The notes below the pieces were generated by a model. That model ran no database searches and had not been told where the DNA came from. It saw only the letters and a list, made by a program, of their open reading frames with translations. Shown here piece by piece: positions 26,901 through 35,983 of a DNA stretch of 64,000 nt. Where the stretch lies: the NCBI GenBank assembly GCA_018697205.1, contig JABHTG010000057.1:62001-126000 (forward strand), given 5' to 3'. This stretch comes from Nitrospina sp. GTDB taxonomy: Bacteria; Nitrospinota; Nitrospinia; Nitrospinales; VA-1. The translations under genes were made by a program, and so were the position numbers. Each line of letters starts with the position of its first letter. Position 1 is the stretch's first letter.

Positions 26901-28268
26901 TATGAAAATATCAACAGTCTACTTGCCGCAAGATTACGATATAAAAGCTCAGCTTTAATTGAACCCGAGGACAGAGGGTTGAAGAATATGGCTCGCGACT
27001 TTCTTGCCCGCAGGATCACCAATCCTCTTGTGCTTTTTGTAGATCGGATATTCGGGTTTAAACCTTCATGGAAGCCTTCGTGGGAATCTCCCGAAAAGCA
27101 CATGGATTTTTTTAACGAGATCGCTCCTGAAAGGGATAACTTCTACTACCTGGATGAACCATCTACACGTATTCTGATGCATACTCAGATAGCTTACCAT
27201 GGAGGTCTAACGTATAATATTAACAATATCCCCCAGTTTTATTTTCCCGATGAGTACCAGCTTTTTCTTTTTCTGGGCCTCCTTGGCGACGGAAATTTTA
27301 TGCCTATTGGGAAAAAATCAGAACTTACAGCTGGAATGTGGTTTGGTATCGGTCCTGGTTATCCATCGATTGATGTAGACTTTCATTTAGAGAGCCTATT
27401 TTATAAGCCCGAAGAACTTAAGGACATTGAAAACCCGGCTGTAAATAGTTTTGACTGGCACTTATATGGAGTGGAGTTTGATCAACTTCTTGAAAATCCA
27501 AATGGAAAGAAAATACTCAATATCCTGGGGATCGATTTTTTGGTCTTTCACAAGTCTTACTTAAAGAACGTGCCTCCTAGCAGTTTTTATTTCCCTAACC
27601 CAAAAATGCCAACTCCCTCTGAAAAAATGGAAGGACTTTTGTCCATGGGATTGGTTCCTTTTGATCTTCCAGAATCCTATAAAATTGCTCCCAAATTTCC
27701 CGATCATTACGGAATTCATGTTTTAAAAAACCCAGAATCCTATGGAAAAGCATATATAGCAAAATGGGTCAAAACCATTAAACCTGAAGACAACGATTTT
27801 AATAAAAGTATTTTCGAGCTAGGGATGACTTGGCCTAAGTCTGACGAATTACTAGAACATTTCTATCAACATTTATCTGAAATCCCGGATGCTCAAGGTG
27901 CCGCTCTTATCGAATCAATGGATGCTGATGACTCTAAAATTAATCCTCAGGAATATCCGTCTAATAGTTACGTTGAAATTATTAAGATCATTGCATCCAA
28001 AGCTGTCTTTGATGTGAACTGTAAGGAAGATCATTGCTGGTTGATCTATAACACAGCTGCATTGGATGGTTGGAAAGCTTACTCGGGCTCAGAGAAACTT
28101 CAAATACACAAGGCCAACCTAGGATTCATAGGGATCAAACTGGATCGTGGCCAACACTTTGTCTGGATGGAATACCAACCTTGGCTACCTACTATAGGTT
28201 TATTGATAGCTTTGGCTGGATGGATTTTTACCCTCACTAAATTAATAGCTCATCGAAAGTTTTCTTAA
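23793..28268 (+). CDS. Giant YfhO-like membrane protein (1491 aa)
   Basis: The N-terminal part (about 1-670) contains some sixteen hydrophobic segments with short loops. A hydrophilic, Lys/Ser-rich stretch follows (about 680-860), then a large periplasmic region (about 880-1460). The end WLIYNTAALDGWKAY ... GFIGIKLDRGQHFVWMEYQPW and a last membrane helix (about 1465-1485) is the layout of bacterial YfhO-type GT-C proteins, which act on lipid-linked sugars at the outer face of the membrane. At 1491 residues it is well above the usual 800-900 of YfhO. Its 5' end is duplicated 2 kb upstream. It is the last plus-strand gene before a convergent GT2 gene. Confidence 0.72.
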   Translation: MLQSYLLWSNKKLTFYSLAIIFLSSCSFGLWFKIKQISIASEKILGLYPLAGYAVSSLKTLFIFSSLWLGLSLLISQVRDDQGGTALARNLFLCSLPFCAFLLSSINASLSVQILLFVLFCGILILLSFQNTSFWKFAKEPVCVLAFYLLCFFLILRSYSPLYHNTFWDTWGRNDFLINLEQQWENAKAYDFLGNFTQSGALGGHTQGVYMISELSALIILIFDLPIIDLLGKFTSVKFLYLGFYIFGTFGTYLFFRYGLKLSTLISTLGGLGFFWGNSPYLSFMAGEFPIHMVQFTFFPWILLFIKLAYSFNRPALSCLAGLVASLSEYAMSSHPESDFIYFIFCNLYNLYLALTQLAKSGLQVASVKRFFGWLVILPIFWGIGLAYRVIPMIGAILNKEFSIVDSPGSLGLGWTDGINSFQKLSTILFRFEKYLFEIPPEIYLAGASGTGGSLVYFFIGQPLLFFAFAFVCLTFVTLYKKILHKPNQYLQHTYLQTSLFFVVMYLFLSWNLPQGNRSWLSEFMVWTGFLRIHNAYRLSTYYFFFGLVTAMYGLNFLLHIKKIFTLNIIFLSFLTMLGVAYISPLYLAKPDKIFLDAMFLVLGYLLVLSHALTYQNKKIQWLQFLAFLKTWKINKLFSPLTNPSNFRNTTGIVIIGLTFSSFILLNSTTRDYLLAQNNPELKKSNIYIPERVSVTHLKSNQHDMASFVFLQKEIERFAYDFSNKRKKNLTKRISAADSLLAFPPSCKKLIFFNKQFFNKQKNEKHKHILKKLSTYMYLDPEIESLQKTLLLKEEKVKQATRICSDSLTQPSSRTLAKSENLKVLKTENGFLNSWEPKNISYIIKRSLNIFLDPVWRHSSIQKPTSKATFMQRRFRQDLNKVETIDLVFSSNVSNQLINYDSLHESSCNPYCNIVPSKSSSFLAVNLRLAGTALPDTELILPAYYLPTKIIDNKEKETTLRVHIGEMIKNYFAFNEILHLDHVSPHKINPNGHIYLKEIIFFLQDNQKNILKKLPLKRVDFLGLKTPSPQIDMPDEYENINSLLAARLRYKSSALIEPEDRGLKNMARDFLARRITNPLVLFVDRIFGFKPSWKPSWESPEKHMDFFNEIAPERDNFYYLDEPSTRILMHTQIAYHGGLTYNINNIPQFYFPDEYQLFLFLGLLGDGNFMPIGKKSELTAGMWFGIGPGYPSIDVDFHLESLFYKPEELKDIENPAVNSFDWHLYGVEFDQLLENPNGKKILNILGIDFLVFHKSYLKNVPPSSFYFPNPKMPTPSEKMEGLLSMGLVPFDLPESYKIAPKFPDHYGIHVLKNPESYGKAYIAKWVKTIKPEDNDFNKSIFELGMTWPKSDELLEHFYQHLSEIPDAQGAALIESMDADDSKINPQEYPSNSYVEIIKIIASKAVFDVNCKEDHCWLIYNTAALDGWKAYSGSEKLQIHKANLGFIGIKLDRGQHFVWMEYQPWLPTIGLLIALAGWIFTLTKLIAHRKFS

Positions 28269-28382
28269 CCTATAATTTCCCGCTAAATACTAGCAAGATT
28301 ATCAAAAGAGCCTAAGAAAAGATATAGATCGCATTTAAGTTTAATTGGCCTACTAACGGAATTAGTTTCCTTGAATCATTAT

Positions 28383-29384
28383 TTATTTTAATTTTTTATT
28401 TTTAAAATAGGGGAGTAGCCAGCCTGTAGCTATAATTTTTTTTAGATTTTTTGAGGAAATTATTTTATTTTTCTGAATTATTTTTCTTTGCTCTAAAGCT
28501 TTCCCCAAACCTAACAAAGCATCTCTTTTGGCTCTAAATATTGGACCCGCTTGCCCTGTAACCGAAAAATAAATCAAGGTTGCCACATTTGCTAATATAT
28601 GCTGTAAGAGGCCACTCCAAAGGAGTAATGAAGGCATATTTTTAACATAAGCCCAAACCATATTACGGTGACCGTGATAAACAGCGAAGTCACTTTTCCT
28701 ACCAGTAATGGCTGAACCAACATGTTCAACCTTTGCATTTGGAACATACAAACAACGATGACCCATTAAACGCAATCGAAAAGCTAAGTCAACATCTTCA
28801 AAATAACAAAAAAATCTTTCATCAAATCCACCTACATTCAAAAAGATATCTCGTCGGTACATTGCTGCGGCAGCACAAGGAGAAAAAATCTCTCCAGTTG
28901 AACGAGAAGTTTGGTTTTCAGATAACCCGTGGTCACGCCTCCAGGCTAGCCCGCATAAGTGATAAACATCTCCAGTGCCATCCAACTGACTCAAAGAATC
29001 TTGTTTTTTCAAGCAACTTCCAAAAAAATTGTATTGTGGGTTTTTCTCCGCAGCAATGTGCAAATTTGATAACCAGTCTGGCTCAGCAATAGCATCGGGG
29101 TTTAACAAAGCTACCCACCGAAAATATTTTGCTTGTTTTATAGCGTAGTTATTAGCGGCAGAAAATCCGATATTTTTATCCAACCGGACAACTTCAACGC
29201 CTGGGAATGTTTCTTCAATTTCATCAACTGAGCCATCATGACTAAAGTTATCAACAACAACTGTTTTAAAGTTAGAAAAAGTCTGGCGCTGCAATGATTC
29301 AAGACAACTACCTAAGAATTCTTTCCCATTAAAATTAACAATAATGACTAATGTTTTTGTCGAAAGGTCCATGCTGTTTGACAT
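28383..29384 (-). CDS. GT2 glycosyltransferase (WbbL/rhamnosyltransferase-like)
   Basis: The 333-residue GT-A enzyme has LVIIVNFNG near 12-20, VVDNFSHDGSVDE, the DxD-type LNPDAIAEPDW and the acceptor-loop stretch CYFEDVDLAFRLRLMGH. A C-terminal hydrophobic segment (about 255-280) suggests membrane association. It resembles the 17737 enzyme in motif layout and is probably a second transferase of the same type. It stands alone on the minus strand between the YfhO-like and rmlB genes. The donor may be dTDP-rhamnose, an inference from family and neighbours. Confidence 0.9.
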   Translation of the reverse strand: MSNSMDLSTKTLVIIVNFNGKEFLGSCLESLQRQTFSNFKTVVVDNFSHDGSVDEIEETFPGVEVVRLDKNIGFSAANNYAIKQAKYFRWVALLNPDAIAEPDWLSNLHIAAEKNPQYNFFGSCLKKQDSLSQLDGTGDVYHLCGLAWRRDHGLSENQTSRSTGEIFSPCAAAAMYRRDIFLNVGGFDERFFCYFEDVDLAFRLRLMGHRCLYVPNAKVEHVGSAITGRKSDFAVYHGHRNMVWAYVKNMPSLLLWSGLLQHILANVATLIYFSVTGQAGPIFRAKRDALLGLGKALEQRKIIQKNKIISSKNLKKIIATGWLLPYFKNKKLK

Positions 29385-29562
29385 TTAAAAGAAATTAGAA
29401 ATGCTATACACTGGCCTCCTAGCAGAAACTCACGCTAACCAAACTAAAGTTACGCAAGCGATGTTAACTACCGTTGCGCTTCTTGCAATCATCTAGGCAA
29501 ACACATATACTCAAAAATATTTTTGCTCACTAAGAGTATAAAGCTAATTTTTTTACAGAAAC

Positions 29563-30651
29563 ATGAAAACATTACTCATTACTGGTGGCGCTGGCTTTAT
29601 CGGAAGCAATTTCCTTCTTCGTCAAATTAAAGACGATAATACCCGTGTCGTTAATTATGACAAGTTGACCTATGCTGGGAACTTGGACACGCTACAGTCT
29701 ATTGAAAGCAATTCTAACTACTCTTTTATTAAAGGGGACATCTGCGATCAGGAACTAGTTAAAAAAATTTTAACAGAAAATAAAGTCGATTTTATTGTTA
29801 ATTTTGCAGCCGAGTCTCATGTTGACCGCTCAATTGAATCTCCAGACGACTTTATTCAAACTAATATAGTTGGTACATTCAAACTCTTACAAGCTTCTCG
29901 AGATTACTGGAATAGTCTTAAAGAAAATAAACAAGAGAAGGAACGATACCAAAATTTTCGATTTCTTCATGTTTCTACTGATGAAGTATATGGATCACTC
30001 GGAGATAGTGGTTCTTTTACTGAAAAAACACCTTACGCGCCAAACTCCCCTTATGCTGCATCAAAAGCTGCCTCGGATCATTTAATACGCTCCTATTTTA
30101 AAACCTTTAGATTCCCAACGATAACCACAAATTGCTCGAATAATTACGGTCCTCATCAATTTCCAGAAAAACTAATACCACTGATGATTCAAAAAGCAAT
30201 GGCAGGTGAACCACTTCCTGTTTATGGAGATGGGCTTCATGTTCGAGATTGGCTCTATGTTGACGACCACTGTAGTGCTCTGGAAAAAACTTTAAAAAAC
30301 GGACAACTAGGAGAAGTTTACAACATAGGTGGAAATAATGAAAAAACCAATCTAGACTTAGTAAATACGTTATGTAAAATTTTAGATGAATTGATTCCTA
30401 GCTCTCCACATAAACCTCACAAATCTCTAATTAAGTTTGTAGATGACCGACCAGGGCACGACAGACGTTATGCTATTGACGCTGGAAAAATAAAAAAACA
30501 TCTAGGCTGGGAACCTGCCGAAACTCTTAATACAGGCCTAAGAAAAACTGTCCAATGGTACATTAATAATCCTCAGTGGATTAAAAGAGTAATGTCAGGG
30601 GCTTACAAAGGCGAACGACTAGGAATGAACATAAATGGTTATGGGGAATAA
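29563..30651 (+). CDS. rfbB: dTDP-glucose 4,6-dehydratase RmlB
   Basis: This enzyme converts dTDP-glucose to dTDP-4-keto-6-deoxyglucose, the second step of dTDP-L-rhamnose synthesis. The 362-residue protein has GGAGFIG at 7-13, [12 protein letters not shown], the catalytic stretch [12 protein letters not shown] (Asp and Glu of the dehydratase), [13 protein letters not shown] (Tyr-xxx-Lys) and [17 protein letters not shown]. This is the full set of hallmarks and the usual length. The rmlA gene starts 3 bp after its stop, followed by rmlD, so it heads a sugar operon. Confidence 0.96.
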   Translation: MKTLLITGGAGFIGSNFLLRQIKDDNTRVVNYDKLTYAGNLDTLQSIESNSNYSFIKGDICDQELVKKILTENKVDFIVNFAAESHVDRSIESPDDFIQTNIVGTFKLLQASRDYWNSLKENKQEKERYQNFRFLHVSTDEVYGSLGDSGSFTEKTPYAPNSPYAASKAASDHLIRSYFKTFRFPTITTNCSNNYGPHQFPEKLIPLMIQKAMAGEPLPVYGDGLHVRDWLYVDDHCSALEKTLKNGQLGEVYNIGGNNEKTNLDLVNTLCKILDELIPSSPHKPHKSLIKFVDDRPGHDRRYAIDAGKIKKHLGWEPAETLNTGLRKTVQWYINNPQWIKRVMSGAYKGERLGMNINGYGE

Positions 30652-30653
30652 AA

Positions 30654-31523
30654 ATGATTAAAAAGGGGATCATTCTTGCGGGAGGATCGGGGACGCGGCT
30701 ATACCCGTTGACTCACGTAATCAGTAAGCAACTGATGCCTCTTTACGATAAACCGATGATTTATTACCCGCTTAGCACCCTCCTATTGGCAGGGATTAGG
30801 GATATACTCATCATAACAACCCCTGAAGACCAACCTCTGTTTGAAGCCTTGCTCAAAGATGGAAACCAATGGGGAGTTAGAATCAGCTATGCCGAGCAGC
30901 CACACCCTGGCGGTTTGGCACAGGCATTCATCATTGGACGAAATTTTATAGGGAAAGACAGAGTATGCCTTATCCTTGGCGACAACGTTTTTTATGGAGA
31001 TAGCCTTGTCGGATTGATGAAAAGAGCATGCCAAAGAAAAAAAGGAGCCACTGTCTTTGGATACTGGGTTAAGGATCCAGAAAATTATGGGGTTGCAGAG
31101 TTCGATTCTCAGGGTGAGGTTGTTAAACTCATAGAAAAACCAAAAAAACCAAAATCAAATTATGCTATCACAGGTCTTTATTTTTATGACAACAACGTTC
31201 TTGATATCGCAGAAAACCTTAAGCCCTCTAGTCGAGGCGAATTGGAAATCACAGATATAAATAAGGTCTATCTTAAAAATAAGTCGCTAGCGATCGAAAA
31301 AATGGGACCGGGTTTTGCTTGGCTTGATACAGGCTCTCACGATTCGCTTCTAGCCGCTTCCAATTTCATAGAAACCATAGAGTCTCGTCAAGGTCTAAAA
31401 ATCTGCTGCCCAGAAGAAATTGCATTTAAAGCAGGGTGGATTACGGCAATGAAACTAAAAAAGTTGGCTCTCCCATTAAAAAATAATGGGTATGGCCAAT
31501 ATCTTCTTAAGCTGACTCGTTAA
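30654..31523 (+). CDS. rfbA: Glucose-1-phosphate thymidylyltransferase RmlA
   Basis: This enzyme joins dTTP and glucose-1-phosphate to give dTDP-glucose. At 289 residues it has the usual length. It begins [17 protein letters not shown] (nucleotide-binding signature), then [36 protein letters not shown] and [14 protein letters not shown]. It has a GGGGA leader four to eight bases before ATG 30654, a weak Shine-Dalgarno. It sits between rmlB and rmlD. The sequence shows nothing unusual. Confidence 0.96.
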   Translation: MIKKGIILAGGSGTRLYPLTHVISKQLMPLYDKPMIYYPLSTLLLAGIRDILIITTPEDQPLFEALLKDGNQWGVRISYAEQPHPGGLAQAFIIGRNFIGKDRVCLILGDNVFYGDSLVGLMKRACQRKKGATVFGYWVKDPENYGVAEFDSQGEVVKLIEKPKKPKSNYAITGLYFYDNNVLDIAENLKPSSRGELEITDINKVYLKNKSLAIEKMGPGFAWLDTGSHDSLLAASNFIETIESRQGLKICCPEEIAFKAGWITAMKLKKLALPLKNNGYGQYLLKLTR

Positions 31524-31578
31524 ATTCAAACACCCTAGTTCCTTTGAATTGCTGGTCACTCTAAACTTTTTTATATTT

Positions 31579-32469
31579 ATGCGTATTCTATTAACGGGGA
31601 AAGATGGCCAGATAGGCAGCGAACTTCTTAAAGTTCTCTCCCAATTTGGGGAAGTGACCGCGACAGGAAGAAACGAAATGGACCTTGCTGAGCCAAGCCA
31701 AATCCAACGGATTGTTCGCCAAGTTAAACCTGAACTTATTATAAATTCTGGGGCATATACAGCCGTTGATAAAGCAGAGTCTGAACCAGATCTAGCAAAA
31801 TCAGTAAATGGCATAGCACCTGAAATTTTAGCCCAAGAAGCTAAAAGCGAGCATTCCCTTCTCATACATTATTCTACTGATTATACCTATAGTGGGGAAA
31901 TGCAACAAAGACCTTACTTTGAATCTGATTTTCCAGCACCAAATAGCACCTATGGAAAAACTAAGCTTGAAGGAGATCAAGCTATTGAGCGGAGTGGCGC
32001 CTCACATTTAATTTTTAGAACTGGATGGGTATATAGTTCAACTGGGAAAAATTTTTTGCGCACAATTATGAAACTAGCAAAAGAAAAGAACGAATTGCGT
32101 ATAGTAAATGATCAAACTGGAACTCCAACTTGGTGTAGAAGCATCGCTATTGCAACAGGAGAAATAATCAAAAGCCTGATCGATAAGAAAGAAGATTCCC
32201 TTTCTAAAACTGCGTCAAGTATTTCCGGAATATATCATATGACTTGCCAAGGAGAAACAAGTTGGCATGGATTCGCCCAAGCGATTTTAGAACTCAGCTG
32301 CCCTGAAAGCATACCGAAACTCTTAGCTATCTCGACAGAAGAATACCCTACTCCTGCAACTCGCCCTACTTACTCAGTTTTATCAAATACTAAACTTCAA
32401 AAAACCTTTGGGGTCGAATTGCCACACTGGGAAGATGCAATAAAACAATGTCTGAAAAATATTTCATGA
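31579..32469 (+). CDS. rfbD: dTDP-4-dehydrorhamnose reductase RmlD
   Basis: The final step of dTDP-L-rhamnose synthesis, NAD(P)H reduction of the 4-keto group. I choose ATG 31579 (MRILLTGKDGQIGSELL, the expected N-terminus) over an in-frame TTG at 31549 that would add ten hydrophobic residues of no likely use. The resulting 296 residues match the family. Motifs are TGRNEMDL, INSGAYTAVDKAESEP, HYSTDYTYSG and YGKTKLEGD (Tyr and Lys). It follows rmlA. The 3,5-epimerase RmlC needed between RmlB and RmlD is not in the window. Confidence 0.94.
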   Translation: MRILLTGKDGQIGSELLKVLSQFGEVTATGRNEMDLAEPSQIQRIVRQVKPELIINSGAYTAVDKAESEPDLAKSVNGIAPEILAQEAKSEHSLLIHYSTDYTYSGEMQQRPYFESDFPAPNSTYGKTKLEGDQAIERSGASHLIFRTGWVYSSTGKNFLRTIMKLAKEKNELRIVNDQTGTPTWCRSIAIATGEIIKSLIDKKEDSLSKTASSISGIYHMTCQGETSWHGFAQAILELSCPESIPKLLAISTEEYPTPATRPTYSVLSNTKLQKTFGVELPHWEDAIKQCLKNIS

Positions 32470-32535
32470 TTTACTTATCACTTAATTCCTTCTAGTTTAA
32501 AGTAATATTAATTAAACACTAAATCTAATCAAACT

Positions 32536-33651
32536 ATGAAAATCCCGTTACTAGATATTCCGGCGTCCTACGATAAAGTATTGGTAGACGTTGAAAAGAA
32601 CATTAATCAAATCATCCAATCAGGCCAATTTATTCTTGGTCCTATTGTTGAAGAATTGGAAAAAAAAATTTCATCCTATTGCAAAACAAATTATGCCGTC
32701 GGAGTTTCATCAGGTACAGATGCCCTACTTATTTCATTAATGGCAGCAGGAATTAAAGAAGGTGACGAAGTTATTACCAGTCCATTCACCTTTTTTGCAA
32801 CTGCCGGATCTATTGCACGACTAGGCGCACGCCCTGTATTCGTCGATATTGAAAAAAACTCCTTTAATATCAATCCAAATTTAATAGAAAAAAGTATCAC
32901 CGATAAAACACGTGCCATTATTCCAGTACACCTTTATGGGCAAAGCGTAAACATGGACCCAGTCCTTACATTGGCCAAAAAACATGATCTGGTCGTAATA
33001 GAAGACGCTGCTCAAGCGATAGGTTCAGAGTATAAGGGCCGAAGGGCGGGCTCAATGGGCGATTATGGTTGTTTCTCATTCTTTCCTACTAAAAACCTAG
33101 GTGGCTTCGGTGACGGAGGTATGGTAACCATGTCCTCTGAGAATATTTATAATAAAGTTAAAACTCTCCGAGTCCATGGGTCAAACCTCAAATACTATCA
33201 TGAATTTATTGGCGGAAACTTTAGAATTGATGCACTTCAGGCTGGGGTTGTCCTAGCTAAGCTTAAATATCTAGATCAATGGACCGAGAAGCGCAGGGAA
33301 AACGCACAAGCCTATAACTCTTTTTTTAAAGAACGTGGGTTAACCAATCAACTAACTGTTCCTTCAGAAGATTTTGCGAAACATGTATACAATCAGTATG
33401 TGATACGCATCAAAAAGAAGAGAACCGAACTTCGTAGCTTTCTTAATGAAAATAATATATCAACTGAAATTTACTACCCCCTACCTCTTCATCTTCAGAA
33501 TTGCTTTGCTTATCTTGGACATAAGCAAGGAGCATTTCCTGAATCAGAAAAAGCCGCTAACGAGACAATTGCTCTACCAATCTTCCCTGAATTAACGCAA
33601 AATCAAATAAGCTATATTGTTGATAAAATTGATGACTTCTTAAACAAATAA
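32536..33651 (+). CDS. DegT/DnrJ/EryC1/StrS family sugar aminotransferase
   Basis: The 371-residue PLP enzyme has GVSSGTDALLISL near 56-68, EDAAQAIGSEYKGRRAG near 155 and the PLP lysine in SFFPTKNLGGFGDGGM (Lys186). Family members aminate keto-sugars bound to dTDP or UDP, usually 4-keto or 3-keto intermediates. It lies between rmlD and a UDP-glucuronate-epimerase-like gene, starting 66 bp after rmlD and ending 1 bp before the next ATG. The donor and the position aminated cannot be told from the sequence. Confidence 0.92.
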   Translation: MKIPLLDIPASYDKVLVDVEKNINQIIQSGQFILGPIVEELEKKISSYCKTNYAVGVSSGTDALLISLMAAGIKEGDEVITSPFTFFATAGSIARLGARPVFVDIEKNSFNINPNLIEKSITDKTRAIIPVHLYGQSVNMDPVLTLAKKHDLVVIEDAAQAIGSEYKGRRAGSMGDYGCFSFFPTKNLGGFGDGGMVTMSSENIYNKVKTLRVHGSNLKYYHEFIGGNFRIDALQAGVVLAKLKYLDQWTEKRRENAQAYNSFFKERGLTNQLTVPSEDFAKHVYNQYVIRIKKKRTELRSFLNENNISTEIYYPLPLHLQNCFAYLGHKQGAFPESEKAANETIALPIFPELTQNQISYIVDKIDDFLNK

Positions 33652-33652
33652 G

Positions 33653-34672
33653 ATGAAAATTCTAGTTACAGGATCTGCTGGTTTTATTGGCTACCATACT
33701 TCAAAACGTCTGCTTGACTCAGGCCATGAAGTTATTGGTCTTGACAATTTAAATGATTACTATGATGTTTCTCTAAAAAATGATCGGAGAAAGCTACTTC
33801 AAAGCTATGATTTATTCTCATTTCACAAAATTAATTTAGAGGATCAAGAAGCTGTTGAACTTTTATTTAAAAATGCTGCCCCTCAACGTGTTATTCATTT
33901 GGCCGCACAGGCTGGTGTTCGCTATTCCATTGAGCACCCAAAAGCTTATGTGCAAAGCAATATTGTTGGAACATTTAATATCCTAGAGTGTTGCCGACAT
34001 AATCGAGTGGAACACCTTGTATACGCTTCTTCCAGTTCAGTCTATGGGCTAAATACTAAATATCCCTTTTCGGTTCATGACAATGCAAGCCATCCTGCAT
34101 CCTTCTACGGGGCAACGAAAATTGCCAATGAACTTATGGCCCATTCTTACTCTCATCTTTACGGACTTCCAACAACAGGACTTAGATTTTTCACAGTTTA
34201 CGGACCATGGAGCCGGCCAGATATGGCCTTATTCCTATTCACAAAATCTATTCTAACTTCAAAGCAAATTGATTTATACAACCAAGGAAATATGGTAAGA
34301 GACTTTACATATATTGAAGATATTGTTGAAGGAGTAAATCGAATCGTAAATAAAATTCCAAAACCGGACCCAAACTGGTCGAAAAAATATCCTGATCCAG
34401 CGTCGTCTACAGGACCCTACCGAATATACAATATTGGCTCTAACCAACCTATTCAACTAATGGATTACGTTCAAGAAATTGAGAAAAATCTAGGGATGAA
34501 AGCAAAGATAAATTTAATGCCCATGCAAAGCGGAGATGTTAAAAAATCACATGCAGATATCGACGATTTGATCAAAGATTTTGAGTATTCTCCTAAATGG
34601 AATATTAAAGATGGAATTAAAAACTTCATCCAATGGTACCTCGATTACTATAATGTAAAGCTAAGAAAATAA
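33653..34672 (+). CDS. NAD-dependent epimerase, UDP-glucuronate 4-epimerase-like
   Basis: This 339-residue extended SDR has GSAGFIG at 7-13, DNLNDYYDVSLKNDR (a stretch I know from the UDP-glucuronate 4-epimerase group), AAQAGVRYS, SSSSVYG, YGATK (catalytic Tyr/Lys) and RFFTVYGPWSRPDMA. It starts at the base after the aminotransferase stop region, without a Shine-Dalgarno sequence. With the WbpA-like dehydrogenase 12 kb away it would allow interconversion of UDP-uronic acids (inference). The general epimerase call is secure, the substrate probable. Confidence 0.88.
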   Translation: MKILVTGSAGFIGYHTSKRLLDSGHEVIGLDNLNDYYDVSLKNDRRKLLQSYDLFSFHKINLEDQEAVELLFKNAAPQRVIHLAAQAGVRYSIEHPKAYVQSNIVGTFNILECCRHNRVEHLVYASSSSVYGLNTKYPFSVHDNASHPASFYGATKIANELMAHSYSHLYGLPTTGLRFFTVYGPWSRPDMALFLFTKSILTSKQIDLYNQGNMVRDFTYIEDIVEGVNRIVNKIPKPDPNWSKKYPDPASSTGPYRIYNIGSNQPIQLMDYVQEIEKNLGMKAKINLMPMQSGDVKKSHADIDDLIKDFEYSPKWNIKDGIKNFIQWYLDYYNVKLRK

Positions 34673-34751
34673 TCTAGCGCTCACCTTTATATCAAATATT
34701 TTATAGAGACTGGATGAATCGTCTAAGGTCGAATAATTAAAATCACAGAAA

Positions 34752-35966
34752 ATGTCTACAAATATATTTGATTTTTTAGTTATCGGTGGTGGAGTTATTG
34801 GAATCAGTATTGCTCGTGAATTAAAATCTCGGAATCAAGATTGTAGCGTTTGTATTCTAGAAAAAGAAAACCAATTTGGCCTACATGCCAGCGGCCGCAA
34901 TAGTGGGGTTCTTCATGCCGGGTTTTATTATACTGCTAATAGTTTAAAGGCTCGCTTTACAAAGGAAGGAAATCAGCGATTAACGGAATACTGTGAAGCC
35001 AAAAATTTAGCACTAAAAAAATGTGGGAAACTTGTCGTTGTACAAAATGAATCTGAACTAGTATGGCTAGATGAGTTGATGCTTCGAGCCAAAAATAACG
35101 GCGTGCCACTTGAATTAATTACGGATGAAGAAAGCCTGACTATTGAACCACGAGCTAAAACCTATCAGAAAGCTCTTTTTTCCCCAACTACTGCATCAAT
35201 CAATCCAACAGAGTTGGTGAAATCTCTGTTATTGGATGCTATTCAGGAAGGGGTACAACTAAAGACAAATACTCAATACATACATCGATCTTGCAAGAAC
35301 TCTATTAAAACCTCTAATGGAACCTTCGAAGCTAAATATATTATTAACGCGGCTGGGTTGTACGCTGATAAAATTGGACGAGATTTTAATTTCTCTAAAG
35401 ACTACCGAATTCTACCCTTCAAGGGACTTTATTTATACTCAAATGAACCTCAAGGAGCTTTAAAAACCCATATATATCCTGTCCCCGACCTAACCAATCC
35501 TTTTCTTGGAGTTCACTTTACAATAACTAGCGATGGCAGGACCAAAATCGGGCCAACAGCCATCCCTGCTTTCTGGAGAGAGCAATATAAAGGATGGAAT
35601 AATTTTAATATACCTGAATTAACTGAAATTATTCTAAGACAGGCTGGATTGTTCCTATCTTCAAACTTTGACTTTAAAGCGCTAGCTTTTAGGGAATTAA
35701 AAAAATATTCAAAACCTTTATTGGTTTCACTAGCTACTAAACTGGCAAAAGGAGTTAATATTAAACACTACCGCCAATGGGGACAGGCTGGGATTAGAGC
35801 ACAACTGTTAAACATACGGAAAAAAGAACTAGAAATGGACTTTGTACTAGAAGGAGATAAACAATCAATGCACATCCTAAATGCGGTATCCCCAGGCCTT
35901 ACATGCGCACTACCGTTTGCTGATTATGTATGCGATCAAATCGAAGGTAAGATTAAAGAGGGTTAG
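34752..35966 (+). CDS. lhgO: L-2-hydroxyglutarate oxidase LhgO-like FAD enzyme
   Basis: The 404-residue flavoprotein of the DAO superfamily has the FAD-binding start FLVIGGGVIGISIAREL and LHASGRNSGVLHAGFYY, then SPTTASINPTELVKSLL and NAAGLYADKIG. These are the hallmarks of LhgO, which oxidises L-2-hydroxyglutarate to 2-oxoglutarate at the membrane. In sugar clusters such genes may act on a different 2-hydroxy acid. Here it lies between an epimerase gene and a convergent frameshifted dehydratase gene, 17 bp away. The family is clear; the physiological substrate in this context is open. Confidence 0.85.
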   Translation: MSTNIFDFLVIGGGVIGISIARELKSRNQDCSVCILEKENQFGLHASGRNSGVLHAGFYYTANSLKARFTKEGNQRLTEYCEAKNLALKKCGKLVVVQNESELVWLDELMLRAKNNGVPLELITDEESLTIEPRAKTYQKALFSPTTASINPTELVKSLLLDAIQEGVQLKTNTQYIHRSCKNSIKTSNGTFEAKYIINAAGLYADKIGRDFNFSKDYRILPFKGLYLYSNEPQGALKTHIYPVPDLTNPFLGVHFTITSDGRTKIGPTAIPAFWREQYKGWNNFNIPELTEIILRQAGLFLSSNFDFKALAFRELKKYSKPLLVSLATKLAKGVNIKHYRQWGQAGIRAQLLNIRKKELEMDFVLEGDKQSMHILNAVSPGLTCALPFADYVCDQIEGKIKEG

Positions 35967-35983
35967 TTATTTCGTATTTGACC

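Noticed and set aside
31549-31578. Upstream TTG start for RmlD
   Set aside because: It would add ten residues not seen in RmlD proteins; ATG 31579 gives the canonical MRILLTG start.
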